Shown: piece by piece, positions 59,078-64,000 of the stretch
How the letters are laid out: each line of letters opens with the position of its first letter
Numbering within the stretch: position 1 is the first letter of the stretch
Position numbers and translations under genes: made by a program
DNA from: Lachnospiraceae bacterium
GTDB lineage: Bacteria; Bacillota; Clostridia; Lachnospirales; Lachnospiraceae
DNA: 64,000 bases
Reading direction: 5' to 3'
Assembly (NCBI GenBank): GCA_902363555.1
Contig: CABJAM010000013.1
Span: 1-64,000, forward strand
The notes under the pieces: model-generated
Told to the model about the DNA's origin: nothing
What the model saw: only the letters and a program-made list of their open reading frames with translations
Databases searched by the model: none

Positions 59078-60628
59078 ATGACTGACAGAGAAATCATGCG
59101 CCAGGCCGAAAGAAAGGTGACAGGGCTTATCGACCTGTTATCCACAGGGCAGCCTGTTAATTTTCAGGAAATGCGGAAAAAGCTGGTGGAGGTTCGGGGT
59201 GACATACATAAGGTGACCACAAGCGACATTGACTATCAGGTCGTGGTGGATAATCTGGATGATAATATCCTTATTGCCAACAGCCAGGAGGAAATCCTCT
59301 ATGTCAATCCGGCCTACGAAAAGCATACAGGGATTGCAAAAGAAGCACTGATCGGCCATAAAGTGTCCAATGTACTAAAGTCCCAGCAATACTTTACTGT
59401 AGCCACAGTGCCCGACGTTTTAAAGCGCAAAGAAAAGGTAATGAAGCTGGCCTACATGAATGCCCGAAAAAATCCGGGGATCGTGGTGGGCGTGCCTATT
59501 TTTTCAAAGGATGATCCGAAAGAAATCCAATATGTCGTAGCAACTAACAGAGGGCTTTCCTCCTATGTGGATCTGAGGGATAATTTTACGGAATTTATCA
59601 ATACACTGACGCAGATGCATAAGGATAACGAGGCCGTCCATATTTATAACAGCTCGGACAATATATCGGACGAACATACGATGATCGGTAGCGGCCCGGG
59701 GATGCAGCAGATCAAGCGTTTCATAGAAAATGTCAGCCAGACGGACGCCACCGTCCTGATCACCGGAGAATCCGGGGCCGGCAAGGAATTGATTGCAGAT
59801 GCCATTTACAAAAATTCCAAACGGGCAAATATGCCGTTTATCAAGATCAATTGCTCCTCCATCCCGGCCAGCCTTCTGGAATCGGAGCTTTTTGGCTATG
59901 AAAAAGGGGCCTTTTCCGGGGCCAGCGCCAACGGCAAAAAAGGGCTTTTTGAGGCGGCCAATCACGGCACGCTCCTGCTGGATGAGATTGGCGATATGCC
60001 TATGGAGCTCCAGGCCAAGCTGCTGCGGGCCATTCAAAGCAGCGAGATCACCCGTGTCGGCGGCACAAAGCCGATCGCACTGGACATCCGCCTGATTGCG
60101 GCGACCAACTGCCATCTCCGTGAAAAAATTGCCAACGGCACCTTCCGCTCGGATCTTTATTACCGGCTTCACGTCATCCCCATCAATGTGCCGCCGCTGA
60201 GAGAACGCCGTGAGGACATCCCCCTGTTATGCCGCCATTACCTGGATATTTTTTCCGAACGGTATGACCGCACGGTCCATTTGTCCGATGAAAACATGGA
60301 GGTCCTCACAAGCTATTCCTGGCCCGGAAATATCAGAGAGCTGCGCAATATCATGGAATATCTCACCGTTTGCTGCGCAGATATGGAAACCATTGAAACC
60401 TCCTTCCTGTATGGTATATTTGATATTGATTCCAGCAATGCCTACGTGGAGCTGAACCAGAATATGTCCCTGAACGACGCCGTCTCCTCCTATGAAAAGG
60501 AATATTTGAAAAATACGATCAAGGGCGTCAAAAACCTAAAAGAAGCCAGCCAGCTTCTGGATGTGGATATTTCTACGGTGTCCAGAAAGCTGAAACAGTA
60601 CGGGCTGTCCATAAAAAATATAAAGTAG
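59078..60628 (+). CDS. Sigma-54-dependent transcriptional activator (PAS-AAA+-Fis)
   Basis: A 516-residue enhancer-binding protein. A PAS sensor domain covers about residues 52-165. The AAA+ domain has Walker A GESGAGKE (230-237), the sigma-54-contact loop GAFSGA (277-282), Walker B LLLDEIGD (299-306) and the arginine finger region FRSDLYYRLHV. A Fis-type helix-turn-helix ends the protein (about 480-513, LKEASQLLDVDISTVSRKL). The PAS domain may bind the pathway substrate. ATAAGGAG precedes the ATG. Three -24/-12 promoters in the window are its likely targets. No response-regulator domain is present. Confidence 0.95.
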   Translation: MTDREIMRQAERKVTGLIDLLSTGQPVNFQEMRKKLVEVRGDIHKVTTSDIDYQVVVDNLDDNILIANSQEEILYVNPAYEKHTGIAKEALIGHKVSNVLKSQQYFTVATVPDVLKRKEKVMKLAYMNARKNPGIVVGVPIFSKDDPKEIQYVVATNRGLSSYVDLRDNFTEFINTLTQMHKDNEAVHIYNSSDNISDEHTMIGSGPGMQQIKRFIENVSQTDATVLITGESGAGKELIADAIYKNSKRANMPFIKINCSSIPASLLESELFGYEKGAFSGASANGKKGLFEAANHGTLLLDEIGDMPMELQAKLLRAIQSSEITRVGGTKPIALDIRLIAATNCHLREKIANGTFRSDLYYRLHVIPINVPPLRERREDIPLLCRHYLDIFSERYDRTVHLSDENMEVLTSYSWPGNIRELRNIMEYLTVCCADMETIETSFLYGIFDIDSSNAYVELNQNMSLNDAVSSYEKEYLKNTIKGVKNLKEASQLLDVDISTVSRKLKQYGLSIKNIK

Positions 60629-60655
60629 GGGCGGTACTGAGCCATCGTGGGCTTC

Positions 60656-60671
60656 TTGGCACGTTTTTTGC
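60656..60671 (+). promoter_or_regulatory. Sigma-54 (-24/-12) promoter of the small cupin gene
   Basis: TTGGCAC-GTTTT-TTGC is a perfect consensus with the 10-nt GG to GC spacing, located 27 nt after the activator stop codon. It would give a leader of about 180 nt ahead of the cupin gene. Confidence 0.85.
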
Positions 60672-60780
60672 TATATAAAAGGGTATACCGCGGGGATCGC
60701 GCTATGGCAACTTTACTGTGGCGCGCACCATGTCCGGCTGGATATGCCCCTAAGGGCTTGCGCTATATTAATATTTTGCC

Positions 60781-60831
60781 GAGTCCGCTGAGTACGGCAT
60801 GGAATTTTCGCGGAGTCCGCTGAGTGCGGCA
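60781..60831 (+). repeat. 19-bp direct repeat in the cupin leader
   Basis: GAGTCCGCTGAGTACGGCA (60781-60799) and GAGTCCGCTGAGTGCGGCA (60813-60831) differ at one base. The second copy is framed by AATTTTC and GAAAATT, so it sits in a hairpin. They may be regulator sites or an RNA element; position downstream of the promoter is unusual for an enhancer. Confidence 0.75.
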
Positions 60832-60862
60832 GAAAATTATAATTTTGGAGGTTCAGATTATT

Positions 60863-61201
60863 ATGAAGGTTATGAGACTTGATGAGGCAAAGGAATATCC
60901 CACCACCGGGCATTATGATATGCGCGCACTGCGTCTGCAGGGTGTGGATACAAGTAACTGCAAAGACTTTACACTGGGGCTGTCACATTTTCTCCCGGGC
61001 GGAAGAACTGACTATATGGAGGCCGGCGTGGAATTGATCTATTGTGTCGTTGACGGCGAACTGACATTAACCACGGACGACGGTGTATATAAACTACATA
61101 AATTCGACTCCGTCCATTTTGATGTAGGCGACAGGCGCTCCATTGTCAATGAGACAAATATGCCGGCGGCTATGCTCGTCATTGCAGGTATGAAGAAATA
61201 G
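60863..61201 (+). CDS. Small single-domain cupin protein
   Basis: A 112-residue protein with a single cupin barrel. Cupin motif 1 would lie at LPGGRTDYMEAGVELIYCVVDGELTL (two parts: FLPGGRTDYMEAGVE and LIYCVVDG) and motif 2 at FDSVHFDVGDRRSIVNET. The usual metal ligands His-x-His and the later His are replaced (Thr/Tyr and Arg), so metal-independent binding or isomerase action is possible. TTTTGGAGG lies before the ATG at 60863. Its perfect sigma-54 promoter places it in the block B regulon. Function unknown; similar small cupins accompany sugar or aromatic catabolic genes. Confidence 0.8.
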   Translation: MKVMRLDEAKEYPTTGHYDMRALRLQGVDTSNCKDFTLGLSHFLPGGRTDYMEAGVELIYCVVDGELTLTTDDGVYKLHKFDSVHFDVGDRRSIVNETNMPAAMLVIAGMKK

Positions 61202-61210
61202 GATTTGCAA

Positions 61211-61237
61211 TAACCGTTTAGTAGTGCCAAACGGTTA
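61211..61237. repeat. GTAAC-family hairpin after the cupin gene
   Basis: TAACCGTTT and AAACGGTTA form a perfect 9-bp stem with a 9-nt loop, about 10 nt after the cupin stop codon. Confidence 0.85.
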
Positions 61238-61270
61238 CCCTATGGGCTCCCGGAATTAAACATGTAACAC

Positions 61271-61320
61271 GAATGGGCGTCAAAGCTGTATGCGTAATAT
61301 CACAGCCTTGACGCCCATTC
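61271..61320. terminator. Long bidirectional hairpin between the cupin and dehydrogenase genes
   Basis: GAATGGGCGTCAA-A-GCTGT pairs with ACAGC-C-TTGACGCCCATTC, an almost perfect 19-bp stem with a 12-nt loop. It separates convergent genes. No T-run follows, so it may act by structure alone. Confidence 0.7.
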
Positions 61321-61330
61321 CCGGTAACCT

Positions 61331-62485
61331 TTACCCAAAAACCAACGCGCCCTCTTCCCCAAATGAAAAGGCTTCCAGCCCCATATACCCCCGGGGCAGC
61401 ACCGCCGGTCTTTCGCAGGTTGTCGTCATTTCATAGAACGTTTTAGTCTTACAGCTCGTCTCGATCCCCTGAAGTATTTCCTGGCAATGCAGCCCCAAGG
61501 CGGCAGACGCCCGTGCCGGGCGGTTTTGGCGGATCGCCCATGCCATTTCAGCCACGCCCACACCGCGGGAATTGTGGTCAAAGCCATGTGCCGGAATCTG
61601 TGCGACCGGCTCAAAGCTCCCCGGGCGATAGAGCTTAACATCGCCGCTAAAAAGGCCGGGATTGGGCAATGACAAAATGCCATCGGTACCGTATATCATA
61701 AATTGCGGAGGCGCTGACATGATCGTATTTCCATTGAGATGGATCGCTGCTGCCGCCCCGCTGGCAAACTGGATGGAGCCAATCATCAGGTCCTCATTAT
61801 TAAACATATACGTGCTGCCAAATTGCGGGTGAGCGATATCTTTGTGGACCCGCTTTGGAAAACGCGTCCGGGAAATTCCGCACACCTCGGTCGCAGGCCC
61901 CAGCAGCGCAACCATTTCCGTCGTCAGGTATATTCCAAAATCATAGCCTATGCCGCCGGCCGGTTCATTGACAAAACCAAGGCGCTCCGCAATGCTGCCC
62001 ACATTTTGGCCAATGCTTGCAAAAACAGAAGTGACCTCGCCTATGAAACCGCTGTCGATGATCTCCCGGGCACATTGCCATGCGGAGCCCAGAAAATGGT
62101 CGGGCGCGCTGCAAAGATACAGGTTCCGGCTCCCGGCCATCGAAAGCAGTTCCCGCGTTTGATCCACTGACGGCGTGATCACCTTCTCCGTATAAACATG
62201 CTTCCCCGCTTCCAGAGCTGCCCGGATGATCGGATAGTGCTGCGGGGCCGGTGTCAGGTTCACAATGAGTTCGATTTCCGGGTCCGCCAAAATATCCTCC
62301 ATCGTACTTTTTTGTATGCCATATTGTTCTGCCTTTGCCTCTGCACTGGCGCCGCCGCGGGAACAGCACTTGACGATCTCCAGAATTTTAAATCTCTGAA
62401 TCATATTCTGAAAGTAAATGTCACTGATATCCCCACAGCCGATCACGGCTGTTTTAACCGGTGAAAAATCGTTGAGTAAGCCCAT
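61331..62485 (-). CDS. Gfo/Idh/MocA family oxidoreductase 2
   Basis: A 384-residue NAD(P)-dependent dehydrogenase. The Rossmann motif AVIGCGDISD is at about residues 13-22, and the EKP-type lysine site appears as HVYTEKVITPSVDQT (about 94-108), where Pro is replaced by Val. The C-terminal domain has GGIGYDFGIYLTTEMVALLG (about 185-205), with a Leu/Thr where many members carry the catalytic His pair. These changes suggest an atypical member. GGAGGG lies before the ATG at 62485. It is not next to block B genes in direction; with the sensor kinase upstream it may belong to another sugar locus running off the right edge. Confidence 0.82.
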   Translation of the reverse strand: MGLLNDFSPVKTAVIGCGDISDIYFQNMIQRFKILEIVKCCSRGGASAEAKAEQYGIQKSTMEDILADPEIELIVNLTPAPQHYPIIRAALEAGKHVYTEKVITPSVDQTRELLSMAGSRNLYLCSAPDHFLGSAWQCAREIIDSGFIGEVTSVFASIGQNVGSIAERLGFVNEPAGGIGYDFGIYLTTEMVALLGPATEVCGISRTRFPKRVHKDIAHPQFGSTYMFNNEDLMIGSIQFASGAAAAIHLNGNTIMSAPPQFMIYGTDGILSLPNPGLFSGDVKLYRPGSFEPVAQIPAHGFDHNSRGVGVAEMAWAIRQNRPARASAALGLHCQEILQGIETSCKTKTFYEMTTTCERPAVLPRGYMGLEAFSFGEEGALVFG

Positions 62486-62615
62486 AAATATCCCTCCAAT
62501 AATATCCGCCATTCATTTTCATCATGGCAATAGTTATAAAAATTATATAAAACGGAGCGGACAAATACCAGAACACTTTTTCATTTTCTGTATAACCTGT
62601 ATTATATTTATACAC

Positions 62616-64000
62616 CTACATCCCAAGAGGAATTTTAATTTTTACAACGGCGCCGTTATCATTATACGCCGTCATTTCCACCCCATCCCCATAAAACAGC
62701 CGAAGCCGAGCAAACACGTTATGAATCCCCACGCACTCCCGTCCATCCCGGATAATTGGGCTGATCTGATGGATGCAGTCCAGCACCTCCAGGGGAAAAC
62801 CAGGACCGCAGTCGCGGATGATGATCTGCGCCATGGAAGCCGTTTTAGTCACCTGAATGGCTATGGTATTGATCTGGCGTTCCATATCGATGCCATACTT
62901 AATACTGTTCTCCACAAAGGTGTGCAGCAGCAGCGGCGGAACGAGGCAGACACGGCACTCATCCTCTATGGTATAGTCGAACACGATACGCCCGGGGCGG
63001 CGCATTTCCTGAATACGCACATAGGTTTCCACATGCTCCAGCTCCTCGGTGATAACGATCATATTCGTATTTTTATTATATAGAAAGCGGAAATATTGGG
63101 CCAGATACCGGCACATCTCCCTGGCTCCGGCTTCGTTTTTCATATCGATCATGGAGCAGACGCTATTGAGGGCATTGACCAGAAAATGGGGCCGGATCTG
63201 CATCTGCAAATATTGCAGCCGCACCTTCTGCTCCCGCAGTTCATCCTCATAGATGGCAATTTTCAGAGTCTTTATCTCATCGACCATTTTGTTAAATGTC
63301 TGATTGAGGATACGGATTTCCCGCAGACTTGTGTTGTCCGTTATCTTCGATTCAAAATTACCCTCGGATATTAAAAGCATCCTGGAAACCAGTCCGCGGA
63401 TGGGCCTGTACATAAAGTACTCCAGATACCCGGAAAATAATACGAGCAAACTACCGAGGATGACGGACATGAGTACCATCACATTTCGGACACGGAGTAT
63501 GGATTCCTCCTCCGCGCTCTTTTCGATATGCTCCACATAATACATATTGATCAAATTGGATTTTTTACTGATCTGGCGGTAACGGGTATGATCCTCCGGG
63601 GAATACCAGTCCGTGGCGTCCAGATCGATCCCCTGGCCGTCCAGATAATTATCCGTGCGGGAAATCCGGTCCTCATCCACAATAAAATAGCTGCGGAAGG
63701 CTAAATCCTCCTGTACGACCTGACGGATGAGATAGCTGATGGAGCACCAGCAGCCCGCATAATTGCCGCCCTTTTCCGTAAGATAGATCAGATAATTCTG
63801 GCCGCCGACCTTATCAATGATCCACTTACGCATAGTGCCTTCATTTTTATAGATAGAAATGATCTCGCGAATGCGCTCCTTAGAGGTGTTTCCGCTCAGC
63901 TCCGTGTTATAGCGGTAGGATGTCAGGTAGCCGTTATCTCCCAGCGCCTCCGAATAGAAAAACAGCTCGTTCATGCCGTAATTTAACAAAGCGTATTCGT
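62616..64000 (-). CDS. YesM-type sensor histidine kinase (5' end outside window)
   Basis: The frame is open through the right edge, so the N-terminus (first membrane segment) is missing; at least 460 residues are present. Visible are the extracellular sensor part, a membrane segment (VMVLMSVILGSLLVLFSGYL), a HAMP domain with MLLISEGNFESKI, the His_kinase motif LQMQIRPHFLVNALNSVCSM (phospho-His in QIRPHF) and the HATPase region ENSIKYGI with GPGFPLEVLD. Such kinases partner with AraC-type response regulators and control sugar ABC operons. The partner gene is expected just beyond the right edge. Confidence 0.92.
   Translation of the reverse strand, partial: EYALLNYGMNELFFYSEALGDNGYLTSYRYNTELSGNTSKERIREIISIYKNEGTMRKWIIDKVGGQNYLIYLTEKGGNYAGCWCSISYLIRQVVQEDLAFRSYFIVDEDRISRTDNYLDGQGIDLDATDWYSPEDHTRYRQISKKSNLINMYYVEHIEKSAEEESILRVRNVMVLMSVILGSLLVLFSGYLEYFMYRPIRGLVSRMLLISEGNFESKITDNTSLREIRILNQTFNKMVDEIKTLKIAIYEDELREQKVRLQYLQMQIRPHFLVNALNSVCSMIDMKNEAGAREMCRYLAQYFRFLYNKNTNMIVITEELEHVETYVRIQEMRRPGRIVFDYTIEDECRVCLVPPLLLHTFVENSIKYGIDMERQINTIAIQVTKTASMAQIIIRDCGPGFPLEVLDCIHQISPIIRDGRECVGIHNVFARLRLFYGDGVEMTAYNDNGAVVKIKIPLGM

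Noticed and set aside
61331..62485. Second Gfo/Idh/MocA gene as part of the block B regulon
   Set aside because: It is convergent to the cupin gene, separated by a strong hairpin, has no sigma-54 site upstream, and is co-directed with a sensor kinase that belongs to a locus running off the right edge.

Overview
The window looks like chromosome of an anaerobic, probably spore-forming Firmicute of the class Clostridia, most likely a Lachnospiraceae-type gut bacterium. The support is the 16S rRNA 5' end at the left edge, a cotJ spore-coat operon, a butyrate-type fermentation set (thiolase, Ptb, Buk), and YesM/AraC-type sugar regulators. Species cannot be fixed from the fragment. Almost every catabolic gene from 18 to 59 kb is on the minus strand.

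Layout. 1-905: 5' end of a minus-strand rRNA operon with two tandem promoters and a long palindrome. 906-2306: MATE efflux pump. 2456-10706: carbohydrate ABC-uptake operon (creatininase-like enzyme, lipoprotein, two permeases, membrane AraC-type regulator, second lipoprotein). 10707-11324: non-coding, with a GC-rich minisatellite. 11325-14205: MBOAT acyltransferase plus its DHHW/AlgX-like partner. 14596-15625: cotJ operon with a CotJA-CotJB fusion. 15752-17443: chemotaxis receptor.

17813-32345 is catabolic block A. It holds a VOC protein, a sugar-phosphate isomerase/epimerase, an RpiR regulator, a Gfo/Idh/MocA dehydrogenase, two paralogous FeS-flavin enoate reductases (old yellow enzyme/BaiCD type), two SDRs, two VOC proteins, a 4-hydroxybutyrate-type CoA-transferase, a 4-hydroxybutyrate dehydrogenase and a zinc-type dehydrogenase. 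A TetR gene diverges from it. The mix of enoate reductase, SDR and VOC enzymes resembles the reductive daidzein-to-equol module.

33302-37960 is a ribose/inositol-type ABC importer. 39584-58844 is catabolic block B, one long run of 20 co-directed genes: crotonase-fold hydrolase, BKACE, split transketolase, zinc dehydrogenase, SDR, Ptb, Buk, thiolase, 3-hydroxyacyl-CoA-dehydrogenase-like enzyme, free lipoyl domain, lipoate ligase, a complete acetoin/2-oxo-acid dehydrogenase complex (E1a, E1b, E2, E3), SGNH hydrolase, second lipoate ligase, IolB-like isomerase and a VOC protein. A sigma-54 activator gene (59078-60628) diverges from the head of block B. Consensus -24/-12 promoters sit upstream of block B, of the ABC importer and of a small cupin gene, so I infer one sigma-54 regulon of uptake plus catabolism.

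Working model (inference). A cyclic substrate, either a cyclitol or a phenol-derived ring, is imported, reduced or oxidised, and opened by the crotonase-fold hydrolase, which resembles 6-oxocamphor/beta-diketone hydrolases. It is then oxidised to a beta-keto acid, cleaved by BKACE with acetyl-CoA, and drained through thiolase and Ptb-Buk for ATP. The lipoyl-dependent complex and split transketolase would handle ketol or diketone fragments. The gene logic parallels anaerobic phloroglucinol degradation but with a different ring hydrolase. The IolB-like, IolE/I-like and IolG-like genes instead point to an inositol-like compound. The sequence does not decide between them.

The intergenic DNA is unusual. 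There are two families of short palindromic repeats with compensatory changes, one copy of which encodes the C-terminus of the CoA-transferase. A run of four hairpins lies inside block B, and there are local duplications of ribosome-binding and 3'-end regions.
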